DNA from: Flabesymbios commensalis
Lineage: Eukaryota > Annelida > Polychaeta > Terebellida > Flabelligeridae
Assembly (NCBI GenBank): GCA_964017125.1
Contig: OZ024902.1
Coordinates: forward strand, 106,684,560-106,748,559
Direction of reading: 5' to 3'
DNA: 64,000 bases
The notes beneath the pieces are model-generated. The model was not told the origin of the DNA and did not search any database. It worked only from the letters and a program-made list of their open reading frames with translations. Within the stretch, counting starts at the first letter, position 1. The number at the start of each line of letters is the position of its first letter. Made by a program: the position numbers and the translations under genes. Positions 1 through 11,199 of the stretch are shown here, in pieces.

Positions 1-193
1 GGCTAGGCTTCTCCCGGGTTGCAGAGCTTCTCTTTGACGCTAGCCTAATTGTATGCATATTTCTGCTCCAAAAAAACAAGAATGAATATGCAATATCTAA
101 ATTTTCAGATCCTCCTCCCAATCCCAATCGGTGATTTATGGCTGCTTCAGCAAGGCTTGGTCTGCGACCTCGAGAAGCCTAGCCTTGCTGAAG
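1..193. repeat. Foldback / inverted-repeat fragment at the window edge
   Basis: Two nested perfect inverted repeats are visible. GGCTAGGCTTCTC at 1-13 pairs with GAGAAGCCTAGCC at 172-184, and CTTCAGCAAGGCT at 145-157 pairs with AGCCTTGCTGAAG at 181-193. The right arms overlap, so two alternative folds are possible. The outer arm begins at base 1, so the element probably continues to the left of the window. It lies in a POP1 intron or upstream region. Confidence 0.6.
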
Positions 194-295
194 GGAAGAT
201 GGACTAGAGCCTGACGGCACTGAAGTAGAGCTTGCGTAGACCTTCAGGGTTATTGTTCTACGGACAGCTAAAATGGAGCTGTCTCACAATAATTA

Positions 296-385
296 TTAAA
301 GCTGCTTAACTGTTTTGCTTATTTTAATCAGAAGACCAAGAAAGTGGTGTCTAATTTATTATTTAACTGTTTAAAGTATTAAAAC
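296..385 (+). mobile_element. TTAA-ended miniature element, left-end fragment
   Basis: TTAAAGCTGCTTAACTGT followed by TTGCTTATTTTAATCA matches the left end of the element at 44356 (TTAAAGCTGCATAACTGT). TTAA at the tip suggests piggyBac-type target preference. No matching right end is seen nearby, so this is a truncated copy. Confidence 0.5.
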
Positions 386-394
386 CCAGTGGGG

Positions 395-1310
395 GTTTCT
401 GAACTTTAAAGTCTGAAGTTTGAAGTCCATATAGCAAAGTCTGAACTCTTTAAGTCCGAAGAAATCTGATGTAGCCTATATTGTCCAAAGTCTGAAATTC
501 ACAGACCGAAGTTCAAAATCCGAATGACGAGGTCTGTCCGAAGTAGACTATATCCAAAGTCTAAAATCCGAACTCTAAGTCTCAAGTTCAAAGTTTGAAG
601 TTTGAATTCTGATGTCTGAAGTTAGAAGTCTGCCCGAAGTCCTAAATCTGAAGTGTGAAATTCAAAGTCAGAAGTCCAAAATCCGAAGTCTGATGTTCGA
701 AGTCTGGCCGAGGTCCAAAGTCTGAAGTAGGAATCTGACGTCTGAAGTCTGTCCGAAGTTTGTCTGAAGTCTGTCATAAGTCTGAAAACCGTCCGAAGTC
801 TGTCTGAAGTGGTCTGCATGATAGTGATCACCATTGATCAGCAGTTCTTCTGATCCTCATAACATGTTTTTGTTGTGTGACAAATAAATTGTCCGAGTAT
901 TTGAGTCCGAAGTTTGACGTCTGTACGATGTTTGACAATGAAGGTCACAATCCGACGTCTGAAGTATGTCCGAAGTCCACTATCCGAAGTCTGAAAACTG
1001 ATGGCTAAAGTCCATAATCGGAAGTCTGATGTACGAAGTCTGACGAAATCTGAAGTTTGATGTCCGAAAACTGTCTGAATTATGTCCAAATCTGAAGTAC
1101 TACGTATGTCTGTTCAAAACCTGGAGTCAAAAAAACAAAGTCTGAAGTCCAAAGTATGTTCAAAATCCGGGTCTGAAACCAAAGTCTGAAGTCTGTCAGT
1201 TGTCTAAGTCTGAAACCGAAGTCCAGAGTCTAGCGCTCAAAATTCGAAGTTGAAAATTGAAAGTCTGAAATCTGAAGTCGAAAGTCTATCTGAAGTCCGT
1301 TCAAAGTATT
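395..1310. repeat. GTCTGAAGTCCGAA satellite array
   Basis: About 900 bases are built from short, irregular variants of GTCTGAAGTCCGAA (7-14 base units, many with AAGTCTG or AAGTCCGA). Apparent reading frames across it are rich in repeated TSD/LRTS words and are artefacts of the repeat. The reverse-complement version of the same satellite is at 35466-35835. Confidence 0.85.
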
Positions 1311-2002
1311 TTGCAATTATTTTAACTTTGTCATACAATACCGGTATTATATATTGTGTGTTTGTAGATAAATTATGACAATAGCAGGCCAATTGTACCG
1401 ATAAGCCTGCATATTCCTACAATTATTTTAGGCCTAGTCAAATTTTATTTCTCCGTTTTTTAATCGAGGTCTACTATATTACAATCTTATCCGAAGATCA
1501 TATTATCAAAATATATAAATAGGTGAAATATTTCAGAATGAGATTATATAGACTAATATTCAATTAACAAACAATATAAAATACAAACACACGTGTAGGC
1601 CTACATGTATTTAATATACAAACGATTAGGCCTACCTCTCATACAATTTATACTATTTATATTTATATTGATCAGAATTTAATTGGACAGCCCCTCCCCT
1701 AATGCAGCAAAATTTCGTCACCGACACCTCCAGGATAACCGGAGACAAATTGTTGGAGCTGTTAGTTTCTCAATGATGGGCCAACGACGGCGACGCTGGC
1801 CGAACATTGAAACAGCGTTGGTTGAATGTCTTGTGTAAGTGTTTGCTTGGCCCTAGCAAAAAAGGATATCTTCCATGAACTGCTTGTCGTAGACAGAAAA
1901 TGGGGGCAGAATATTATAAAGACATAAAACATGACTGTATCCGCATAAATACAGATCCCGGGATACAGATAGCCTACATGGTGATGTATAGTAGCCTACT
2001 AC
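1311..2002. other. AT-rich non-coding stretch with a miniature-element fragment
   Basis: No exon or conserved reading frame is visible. At 1760-1850 there is a degenerate member of the palindromic CAGCAAACACGAGGC family (GGCCAACGACGG, GACGCTGGCC, AACAGCGTTGG, GTGTTTGCTTGG). The rest is unassigned sequence. Confidence 0.5.
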
Positions 2003-2005
2003 TTT

Positions 2006-2110
2006 GTGTTTTCTGGGCAGGTGGGAAGACTGCATCGTATTTCTACAGATCTGTAGAAATATGATGCAGTCCTCACAGAAAACACGAGGCATTCACCCAA
2101 TACTGTTTCA
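2006..2110. repeat. Palindromic miniature element (CAGCAAACACGAGGC family)
   Basis: An outer pair GTGTTTTCTG (2006-2015) / CAGAAAACAC (2076-2085) encloses a nearly perfect 44 base palindrome at 2028-2071 centred on CAGATCTG, with one mismatch between the arms. The right flank ACACGAGGCATTCACCCAAT is typical of the family seen at 25107, 34534, 45170 and 52764. Confidence 0.6.
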
Positions 2111-3442
2111 ATGTAGCCTTGTGTTTGCTGGACGGTGTCACTGCGTGAGGCCTCGTGCATGTACAGGCACTCTTGTTGGTGTTCAATGCCAGCTACAACT
2201 AATGTCTCGCAGCCGGGTCACGTGGCGTGACGTCACCGAACTGACCTAATTATTCAACTGGACGGAGGACTTGTTGACCCAGTAAACTGTATATACACAT
2301 GTAGTTCACTGGGTTGACCTGTACGCTGTTTACTGGGCCACGCGTCATCTCTAAAGGCTGACATGGTATCACGGAAACATATATTATTTAAACTGTGTTT
2401 ATCTGGGCATATAAATAGAAATCTCAAAATTGGAGCTCGTAATGCAATGAAGAAAGTTCTTTTTAACAAACACATCACGTTAGATATGTTCTCAGCTCAA
2501 CGAATTTAACGTCATTGTCGTGGAATAAATAGACACTAAAATACATTAAGCTCAAACAACTGCAACAGTAGACTACTAATAAAATAGTCGTTTGATAATC
2601 TGCAAACTCTATTGATGTTCATAACACTTATTTGTCAAAGTATTTTGGTGTCCTTGGTATTTCGAAAAGCTCACTGATTATAATTGTATATATGTAAAAA
2701 ACGGCGGCCATCTTGGATTGTAAGGTCAAATGTAGGTTACATGATTCAAAAGACATCAGAAATGAATTTCTCGACTCCAAATTTCATAGAAACCATAAAT
2801 TGTGCATTGCTGTGTGACAAACCATAGAAAAATAGGTTTTTATTTTTTATATTTTGGCGGCCATTTCGTTTTTTGTTAATTTGAAGGTGTAGAACACAAA
2901 ATAGATAATGTCATCTGGCAGATTCGAATTCACACACCCAATTTATGTAAAAACAATTGCATGACACATTCTACTCAAAAATGCCGAGCATGTATGGATA
3001 TTTCGAAAAGAGGCCCTGACTAAAAAGGCTGGGGTGTGCGACGTAAAGCAATATTCACTCACTCCACATTTTATTATGCGTATTTTCCACGTAAACAAGT
3101 AAAGCCAGTGATTAATAATGAAATCAAATTGTGGCTACTACTCGTTAGTGTGAACTATTATTATTGAAGCATGGATCGTTTTGCGATAATTGTGTAAAAT
3201 ACAGATACTTTGCTTGTTAGTCCTGTACGTGATGTTATATTAAATTCATAATAAGTAACACAATATGCAGGAAAGGCTGAAATTACAATGATATATATTA
3301 TATCTTAATAGCTGTTTGAGTCTGTCGCTGGCGTGCTATAGGAACTCACGTTACTTGGCTGCTGTACGTAATATACCTTGTAGCTTAATCTTGTCATAAA
3401 ACAGACATTGCTATCATACAGTTGGTATCACATATTTTTCAG
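2111..3442. other. POP1 intron, no exon found; SINE-like tail at 3020-3062
   Basis: I looked for the upstream POP1 segment (the conserved WHAKRFHM-like part) and did not find it. At 2695-2880 there are isolated GGCGGCCAT words as in other repeats of the window. At 3028-3062 the text GGGGTGTGCGACGTAAAG followed by CACTCACTCC looks like the 3' tail of a short interspersed element. Nothing else is recognised. Confidence 0.45.
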
Positions 3443-3530
3443 GATATTTCGTACTATTCTTGTGTTGAAATTACTGGAGAAGAATCATATTTATTGAGTG
3501 GACTGTCTCATCTCACAAGTTCAGAATGTG
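3443..3530 (+). CDS. POP1: POP1 exon (LSYY motif)
   Basis: 88 base exon preceded by TTTTTCAG and followed by GTAAGATA. It encodes DISYYSCVEITGEES and continues to SSECG, matching the human segment DLSYYCCIELKGKEE. It starts in phase 0 and leaves one base of a glycine codon, completed by the next exon. Confidence 0.88.
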
Positions 3531-6500
3531 GTAAGATAAAAAAGAATATCTACGTTAACATTACACTTATTATAAAAAATATTTTGATAATTGTAGGCTA
3601 CAGCTACTATTATCTGCACTTTTCATCATTGTTCTGATTATTTTTGTGAAAATATATTAGGTTGAAATTTCATTAGGTAGATGATAAATAGGTCTTGTAT
3701 AATTAGATCGCCTTTTATCCGCCGCCCGTAGGGGAAGGGGGATTTTAGTCGCGCCTGGATTCTGTCCGGCATTACGTTTTCTTGTGGGCAAAAAGTAAAA
3801 AAAACTACTGGTCAATTTTTTTTTGAAATTTTAACAACATTCCAAGCAACATGGGGATGTGCAAGTAATTTTTCTAGAGATGCTACCAAAATTCACTGGC
3901 CGCCAGTCAGAAATTATTCAAATTTTACCATCACATTCCCCACCATATATGCAGTTGACTTTTTCAAGGTTTTACTGAAATTCAAAATGGCCGCCACGGA
4001 TCAACTTCAATTTTTTGGTGGGCGCAAAAATTCAAAAAATTAGTTTGGTCATTTAAACAAAAGTAACATCACAATCCTAGCAACATGTGGATGTACAAGT
4101 GATTTTTAAAGATACTACCAAAAATTAAAATGGCAGCCAAAAATCAACACCAAAAATTCACATAAAATCACATTTCCCACAATATGGACATGTGCAGGTG
4201 ATTTCTCTTAAGGTTTTGCTTAAATTAAAAATGGCCGCCATAGATCAATTGCAATTTTTTAAGTCTTGAAACGCAAACAAAGTCGTAAATTATTCAAATT
4301 TTACAATCACATTCCCCACGATATGGAGATGTGCATGTGATTTTTTCAAGGTTTTATGGAAATTCAAAATGGCCACCATGCATGAACTTCATAATTTTTG
4401 GTGGGCGCAAAACACTTAAAGTCAGAAATAATGTCCAGGTGATTCTACTGAAATTTAAAATGGCCACCACAAGTCGACTTTTTAAATATTTTTGACCGCA
4501 AAAACTCCAACCTAATTAGAAGGGGATGATATCGGACTTTAGGCCTCTTGTATGAATTTTAGGAAATCGTCGTTTAATGTCAGTTACAAGAAATGAAACA
4601 AACTGTTGTCGTTGGCTGTCTGTTTCTTCGCTGGTTTAAGCACACTTTTGATCATGTTAATCGTGAGTATGAAAATCCGATTAGCAAAATTTTAACTTTT
4701 GAAGTAACGTATTAGAATACACAATTCACCGTTGTTAATGATGATGGGGCCTACATAAAACGTGTACACTTGCAGCAGAAATTCCCGGAGTTCATATGCG
4801 CTCAAATATTTCATGTATGCCTAGCAAGGTCCACAGTCATGAAATACAAAGTCGACACCTAGGCAACATATCTCTGGGGAGAGTGGGGAGGTAAGACTGA
4901 CTAAAAAGGTACGTTTTACAACCGGCAACTAAATGTCATTGTTTCTGTCTCCTTATGACGCTTTTACAATACTGGTACAGTTTATAGTTACTGCAGGGTT
5001 GCCACTGGCCATGAAGAACATAAAAAGTCGGGATTTTTAGCTCATCCGGCCGCTAGGCCTAGGCTGAGCTCATCCGGCCTTCAGGCCTAGGTAAAGCTTA
5101 TGTCATCTTGTGTCGTCCGTCGGCTGTCCACATTTTCACAAGAAATGCTTCTCCTTTGATTCTAAGCCGATTTCAATTTTGTTTGGTTTGTTTGAAAGCG
5201 CTCATGCCTGTGCCTAGATCTTCATAAATTTTAATTATTAATTAACTTATGACCTATTTAATACCTAATTAGGGCACTTTTCACAATTCACAAGAAATGT
5301 TTCCCATCCCTCAATTCTTAGCTGATTTCAATTTTGGTTTGTTTGAAAGTGCTCGTTCCTCTGCATAGAACTACCTCTCGAATTTCAGAAATTTTAATTC
5401 GTAATTAAGACCTAATTAGGACCATTCACAATAAATACTTCTCTCTCATTTCTTATCCGATTTCTGAAATATCGAATCTAAGTGGAGAGGATGAGCTTCT
5501 GTGTCATTGACACTTTGGTTTATTTTTACCATCATTCCAACATGTGCCTTTTGTAGCAGATCACCTTAAAAAATCATTAGTTTTTTTCAATAAAAAAAAA
5601 AGTGAATAGTTTTTAAAAATCACCGTTTGTTGTAATTTCGTCATTTAAGAGTCATGATAATGGAAAATTTGGTCATGAAAAGTCAGTTCCAAGTTCAGTT
5701 GCAACCCTGTTACTGATACATAGTGTCTTGTAACGGCCAAACAATGTGTTTATATCATGTCTTCTGAACCGTTCATTCAATTATTGATATTGATAATTCT
5801 TGCAGTCCGCTTATTTGGGGTGACATCATCTTACATTTAAAATGGCATAGACTCTCTTGAGACAACTTGCTCAGAATTACCTGGGCCGTGGTTTACCGGG
5901 GGGTGTGTGTGTATTCAGTGAAAGCATATGTTTTCATACTCGATAATTTAAACAAAACTCAATGATACTAGTCCATTAATTAGTTAAACAAAACAACCCA
6001 ATGAAATGCGTTTTTTTCAGAAGCCGTAGATTGAGTTATGCGGCTTATGCCCGCAGAATTCTGTGTGTGTGTGATATCAATGAAAATGTGTGTTGTAAAA
6101 ATTTTCGTGATGTTTTTTTTGTAGGTAGTTCTTTTGCTGCAAAGCTGTACATGTCTGGCCAAAGAGAAGGCAGAACATTTCTGTACAAAAAGGACCGCTA
6201 CCCGGAGGGCGCTATTGGTCCAGCGCTGTTCACGTGGAAACCATATACCAGCTCACCTGAATCTGGAGACAAAAAAGATATTAAGATTAGATGTTTGTGG
6301 ATTTGGGTACATCCCAGCATTTATAATGATTTACTTGAAGAGCTTAAATCAGTGCACTGTCTTCATCCTGTCCTACTTGCAGATGACAATAATATGAAGG
6401 AACCTGTAAAAAAAAGGCAGAAAGTAAGCAGCGAAGAAAAATTAACTGCTCATGATGCATTAAACTGTGTTAATCCAGTTTATAAAAACAGCAAAATTGA

Positions 6501-9500
6501 GGTGCGATCTTTGAAAGATGCATTCTGTCGTTATAGACTGGATGGTCCATTGTCATCAGCAATTCTATCAAGTTTGTTAATTCCGATGAATGGTGCTTCT
6601 CTTAAAGATCAAGGAATAGCAGATAACAAATGGTGGAACAATTATTATACCACAGAGGATTCTTTGAAAGTCCATGACCTTCAACAACAATTTGCAAAGA
6701 AACTAGAATATATTCAATCACCAGGCGAATTACCTTCTCATGCTGTTTTGACATTAACTGTTAAAGACCCAAGGTTATTACTCCCTCCAAAAAAAACGGT
6801 CATAGAAAACGAAGTAAATGGTAAGCAGGCTTATCATTAATTGATACCAAATCTTATTTACTATAAAAAAAGATAGGGTCATTTTTTTATCAAATGTGTA
6901 GCCTTTACAGCTTTTAAAGTTATTTTTTTGGACATTGTTTTGATGTACAGACCAGGCAATATCTAATCATATGGGGATGTTTTTAATGTTTTCGTGCTGA
7001 AAACAGTCGCATCTTGTTTAAATCTTTAACATTTATTAGAAAAGCAGTAGACCAAGAACAATTGAGTACCGTACCAGGATGTTTTACAGTAGCATGGTGT
7101 ACTTTGCTTTTTATTCGTTTCTTGCAAGCTCCTTCAATGAAATCGTTGCTTTCAAGCCTCTCTGTCGCCGGAAAATATAGAATGTAATTTAGAAAATTTG
7201 CTGGTGCGGATCTGTAAGATAAAACACTAATTGTAAATGATAACGGATTTACTTTTTAAACTCAACGATATTTCTCGTTTATTAAAAGCTGTCGGTCGTT
7301 ACGAGTGTGCTGACACATAATATCATAACGACCAGGGGCCCCAGCCAAACAGTTTCATATATAGTGCACCACAGCAGCAGAAAGCCAGATAAAACATGAG
7401 GTGGCATATCTGGGACCAGTTCAAATTTTCAGGTAAGTGCCCGGTGCGTGGTCTACTGTGAGATAGGCGCGCCGTTCCCAGGTTCCTAGATAATCGTGTT
7501 ACAAAACAAATACAAACTACAGTGTCGTTATAAATAGTCATGCGTATTCGTGACAAATCAGAACCTTTAACATGATTAAAACTGGCAATTGCGTTGACTA
7601 TGCCAAATCCAAATGAATAAAAAATGTTATATGGTATGTCTAATACCTACCACATAAAAGACTAAATGTAGTTCAACACCAATAAATTACAAATGTATTT
7701 GTCTCATGCTCATATAGTCCATTATAATATTGAATCACTGTCTTTTAGATGACGCAAATCCAGCGTTGCTGCTGAGTGAATGGCCCGTTGAAGCTTGTAT
7801 ATCTCCATTGTGGGACAAAGATGTACGTGAAAATGTGAAAACGAATCGTTTATCTGACCATGAACTCAACAAACTAAGATCTAATCAGCTTCTGCCAGGT
7901 TTGTAGGGATTATTCAATAATTAAACAGCCTATTGTAACTGAGGGTTGTGGTGTGATTTCTGAAGTATAACCTACATTGTGTAATTTTATTTGTTAACCC
8001 CTTTTTAGCCCGCCTTTTAATTTTAATTAAAAAAGGTAGGCTATTGCAATTGAAGTTCGTTAGCATTAACATTTACTTGTGGGCGCGATAACTTGAAATA
8101 ATTGCAAATCAGAGGGATTTGGTAGCTGCGACGTTATTCCTGAGAAACAAATCAGTTCCAAAAATGGCCCGATAACCCCAAAAAGTTTATCAGTTTTACA
8201 GATCATGCCCATAAATGCAATTGTGAGGTTAGAAGTCGTGTAGTCAAAAATTTTTTACATTAGCGTCCGGAAACCGTCAATTTTGGCTGATTTTCGTATG
8301 TTTTTTGGCCACCAGAGGGCCGATAATGGTCCGATTTGCGTGAAAAACGAATCAGGTCTGACCCTAACCCCCATGAGTGTTAGTGCTCGGTTAGAAATTG
8401 ATTGGTCGAAATTTTTCACATTAGCGTCCGGAAACCGTCAATTTTGGCTGATTTTAGTATGTTTTTTTTGGCCACCAGAGGGCCGATAATGGGCCGATTT
8501 TCGTGAAAAACTAATCAGGTCTGACCCAAACCCCTAGTTATATGTCACATTCTTATACCACCCTGAGGGTCAAGGGTACCATACTTCGATGACCTCTTGT
8601 GACCTTGTCCATGCATAGAAAATCTGCAGACCACCTGAAAGTAACGTGGTACATAATAAGGTTTAAAAAAAATATGGGGGTGGGGGGGAGGGGTTGTACA
8701 GGTGGGCCCAAGGTCTAACAGACAGACGACACATAGACAACGGCGTTTATAGAGCTGCTGGGTCGCAGCTCAAAATTTTCATTTATCCTTCCCAAATTTG
8801 TTATGCATGTTACTAAAGACCAGTTCTCAGACAAGTTTAATAATGACTAAAAAAAATTCATAATGGCCGATTTATGTAATTTTTCGCATTTTACGTCAAT
8901 AATTTAACCTCGTGGGAGCGTTCATGTATCCTCTTCAAATTTGTTATGCATGTTACTAATAAGCAGTTCTCGAACATGTTCAATAATGGCTGAAAAAAAA
9001 TCAAAATGGTTGATTTATTGCGATTTTTTGCATTTTACTTCAATAATTTGACCTTGTGGGCGCGATAACTTGAAAAAATTTCATGTATCTTTCCGAAATT
9101 TGTTATGCATGCTACAAATGACCAGTTCTCGGCCAAGTTAAATAATGGTTGAAAAAAAAATTAAATGGCTGATTTAGTGTCATTTTTCGCATTTTACATC
9201 AATAATTTGACCTTGTTGGCGCGATAATATGAACAGTTTTTTATTTATCCTGTTCAAATTTGTTATGCATGTTACTAATAAGCAGTTCTCGGAAAAGCTC
9301 TATAATGGCTAAAAAAATCAAAATGGCCGATTTATTGTAATTTTTTGCATTTTACGTCAATAATTTGACCTTGTGGGCGCAATAACTTTTAAGTTCAATA
9401 ATGGCGGCGGGCTATTGTCGAGTGTGCTCTTGTTACATTCGATGACATGAAAATAACCTTAGAATAAAGGGAATATCATCGCTCTTTCAGTTTATGAAGC

Positions 9501-10631
9501 AATCTAAATTAATACAGCATTATCAATTATCCGATTACATTTTGGTAATATCTCAACATTATGTGCCTTTGGTGATTATTTTCATATGTTTCAGGAAGTT
9601 CAATTGACCTTGGATCTAACGAAGTCAATGTGCCAGTGATGTTAATACAGCATCCGGGATTTCAAAAGAAGACACACAATTCTAGTAGACCATGTCCACA
9701 AACAGGCTATGGTGCTGGTTGGGATTTAATAATACCGGCAAGTTGGGGCATGGCATTTTGGCTGGGGTTGGTGTACCGCGGAGCTAGAGTAGGCGGCTTA
9801 AGAGATCTGAGGAGTTGTGATGCTGAGCAAAGGACACAGATATTTCCAGATGACTTTCCAGATACATCAGCAGGGCAAAACGTTCAAGAAGCCCTACGAT
9901 TAGATTTACAAACGAAATATGATAAAATGCCACCAGCTAAAAGGCCTAACTATTCCAAGTTTGAATGTAACAATCCTTTCCAATGTTCATGGGATTCTAT
10001 CATTAGTAGTTGGATAGTTAACAAGAATGAAATGACTGCTCAAGATGTTTCAGAAATAACTAAAAAGAATAGGCCTATATGTGTTAAAGTTATCCGAGTT
10101 ATGAAAGACCTCGTGAGTATTGCCAATTACTGTAATTCCAAAAATGATATATCTGATGATCCCACATGCTTACAGTATTTTTCTCGAGTAAATTTAGAAC
10201 ACGGGTCTGATCTTCTTCCTGTATCTGTAGAATGTGTGAAAAAAGGAACTCCAAGTTCCTTTTCCGCCATCTATATCCCTCATGTAACAGATTTGATGAT
10301 ACTGAAGAAACAACCAAATTACCCTGGGCCTTTGCATATTTGTTCTGGTAAAGCTACCAACAGAAAAGCAAATGAAATAACAAATGATAGCACAGAAAGA
10401 GATGAACGTGTTGGATCTGGAAATCTGACCACCACCCGGAAGATGATCGGATATATTAACAACGGAAATTTCTCCCTTACTACTGGACACGGATCTGGAC
10501 ATGGATTCGTTGTAGTAGCTGGTATGATAGAACTATTACAAAGTAAATTGATTGGGGGTAGAACAATCGCTTTAATACGATCACCAGATTCCTTACAATA
10601 TCGTTATGTGTATCTTGATGTGATTGTTTAG
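3443..10631 (+). CDS. POP1: POP1, ribonuclease P / MRP protein subunit (5' exons missing)
   Basis: Spliced coding sequence: 3443-3530, 6125-6820, 7749-7898, 9595-10631, stop TAG 10629-10631. This gives 656 residues, against about 1,020 in human POP1, so roughly the N-terminal third lies left of the window. POP1 is the largest protein of nuclear RNase P (tRNA 5' processing) and RNase MRP (pre-rRNA processing) and scaffolds the RNA. Visible landmarks in order: DISYYSCVEI; LWIWVHP (human LWIWLHP); RYRLDGPLSSAIL; SPGELPSHAVLTLTVKDPR; SPLWD; then the POPLD domain with GAGWDLIIPASWGMAFW, YRGARVGGL, PDDFPDTSAG, PPAKRPNY; and the C-terminal glycine-rich end IGYINNGNFSLTTGHG...SLQYRY. Donors are GTAAG or GTTTG, acceptors are AG, and the three junctions inside the window are all phase 1. 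No frameshift is seen. Identification is by recalled family similarity, not by a search. Confidence 0.93.
3712..4550. repeat. Degenerate tandem repeat with AAAATGGCCGCC cores
   Basis: Four to five diverged units of roughly 130-170 bases, each with AAAATGGCCGCC or AAAATGGCCACC, AATTTTTTGGTGGGCGCAAA and CACATTCCCCA. The monomer style matches the central repeats of the Helentron-like elements, and the stretch starts with a CCGCCGCCCGTAGG motif and ends near GGCCTCTTGT, but I could not see clear terminal inverted repeats. Probably an old member of the same class. Confidence 0.55.
5033..5520 (+). mobile_element. Helentron-like non-autonomous element (element a)
   Basis: Starts ATTTTTAG then AGCTCATCC (5039-5047); the inverse GGATGAGCT is at 5489-5497. 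Just inside the 5' end are two copies of GAGCTCATCCGGCC and a GTCGTCCGTCGGC run. The centre holds two related units of about 180 bases (CAAGAAATG, CCGATTTCAATTTTG, GTTTGTTTGAAAG, TAATTAGG). The 3' end has the hairpin GTGTCATTGACAC (5501-5513) followed by TTTGGTT. No target duplication is seen. Confidence 0.6.
6125..6820 (+). CDS. POP1: POP1 exon (central region)
   Basis: 696 base exon between TTTTTGTAG and GTAAGCAGG. Encodes SSFAAKLYMSGQREG through LWIWVHPSIYNDLLEELK and a basic linker KKRQK, then RYRLDGPLSSAIL, KWWNNYY and LTVKDPRLLLPPKK, in the order seen in human POP1. The open frame continues upstream to 6001, but that part is intron: the acceptor and the phase match with the preceding exon place the start at 6125. 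Confidence 0.92.
6821..7748 (+). other. POP1 intron, 928 bases
   Basis: Bounded by GTAAGC and TCTTTTAG. No repeat family or RNA gene recognised. Confidence 0.75.
7749..7898 (+). CDS. POP1: POP1 exon (SPLWD motif)
   Basis: 150 base exon with TTTTAG before it and GTTTGT after it. Reads DANPALLLSEWPVEACISPL then WDKDVRENVKTNRLSDHELN and KLRSNQLLP. Human POP1 has a comparable stretch ending with a DQDLNRMRSELLVPG-like sequence before POPLD. Phase 1 at both ends. It is too short to be found as a long open frame and was recognised by phase and motif. Confidence 0.85.
7899..9594 (+). other. POP1 intron, 1.7 kb
   Basis: Bounded by GTTTGT and TGTTTCAG. Almost wholly occupied by a Helentron-like element (8001-9434). 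Confidence 0.8.
8001..9434 (+). mobile_element. Helentron-like non-autonomous element (element b)
   Basis: Starts CTTTTTAGCCCGCC (inverted repeat AGCCCGCC 8007-8014) and has GGCGGGCT at 9406-9413, followed by the small hairpin GAG-TGTG-CTC and the end TTGTT (9430-9434). Two kinds of tandem core: about 170 base units at 8225-8535 (TTAGCGTCCGGAAACCGTC, GGCCACCAGAGGGCCGATAAT) and about 145 base units at 8785-9400 (TTTGTTATGCATGTTACTAA, CAGTTCTCG, AAAATGGCCGATTTATT, GACCTTGTGGGCGCGATAA). A further, inverted 5' end (GTCTGTC run and hairpin GAGCTGCGACCCAGCAGCTC on the - strand) sits at 8570-8775 and looks like a nested truncated element. Confidence 0.6.
9595..10631 (+). CDS. POP1: POP1 terminal exon (POPLD domain and C-terminus)
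   Basis: 1,037 base last exon preceded by CATATGTTTCAG. Reads SSIDLGSNEVNVPVMLIQHP, then the POPLD signature GAGWDLIIPASWGMAFW and YRGARVGGLRDL, DDFPDTSAG, PPAKRPNYSKFECNNPF, a variable middle, and the conserved end GNFSLTTGHGSGHGFVVVAG and SLQYRYVYLDVIV. The C-terminus matches the length and form of human POP1, and there is no internal stop. Confidence 0.93.
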
Positions 10632-10640
10632 TTGAGACGC

Positions 10641-10664
10641 AATAAATTATCCTGTTTTAATAAA
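10641..10664 (+). promoter_or_regulatory. POP1 poly(A) signals
   Basis: AATAAA at 10641-10646, only 10 bases after the stop codon, and a second AATAAA at 10659-10664. Cleavage 10-30 bases downstream would fall at the junction with the LINE, so the 3' UTR would be extremely short. Confidence 0.6.
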
Positions 10665-11199
10665 AAAAAGTGTATCATTGGTGACTAATATGCGCGGACT
10701 AGCCAAACAACTAAAACCGAAACTTGATAACCCAGATGCTGTCTGTGTATATAAAACATCTGGAATGAGAATAGGACACTTGATTCCTCGATTAAAAGGA
10801 TATATATGTGAGGACACCGATGAAGTTGTCCTCCACCTCGGTACAAACGATATTAGTGGACCAATAAACAAGGTAAAGGAGGACAATCACAAATTAGCTG
10901 AAAAAATAAAGGGATTCAAAAATACACATTTCTACGTGGCTGGAATCCCCCCTAGGAGCCAGAAGAAATACAATGCCCACATTTACGACATAAATTGCCA
11001 CATACGTGAAATATGTGCAAAATTGTTCAACGCCGACTATTTGCCCACTCCCATAAACAAAACCCATCTTTATCGTAGTGGGATCCACTTAAATGAGGAA
11101 GGACAGCAAAAACTGACTTCTGCCATGGCTGGAGTGCTCAACAATCACTCTGCTAATGGTCAATGTTTTCCCATCAGAACAATCATCACATGGACATAG
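10665..11199 (+). pseudogene. LINE ORF1: SGNH/GDSL hydrolase-like protein, 5'-truncated
   Basis: Open from before 10678 to the stop at 11197-11199, about 175 residues. Visible SGNH blocks are VVLHLGTNDISGPINK (block III GxND) and YRSGIHLNEEGQQKL (block V with the catalytic His). The first block, with the nucleophilic GDS serine, is missing because the copy starts inside the domain (SLVTNMRGLAKQ is the first recognisable text). In related LINEs this domain sits in ORF1 and may act as a lipid esterase; no activity is implied here. Confidence 0.75.

Larger units (their letters stand above)
3531..6124 (+). other. POP1 intron, 2.6 kb
   Basis: Bounded by GTAAGA and TTTTTTTTGTAG. It contains a degenerate tandem repeat (3712-4550) and a Helentron-like element (5033-5520). 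The stretches 4550-5030 and 5521-6124 show no gene. Confidence 0.8.

Noticed and set aside
622-1089. Open frames on the - strand over the GTCTGAAGT satellite
   Set aside because: The predicted proteins are repeats of a few words (TSD, LRTS, RLWTS) dictated by the satellite; no splice or domain support.
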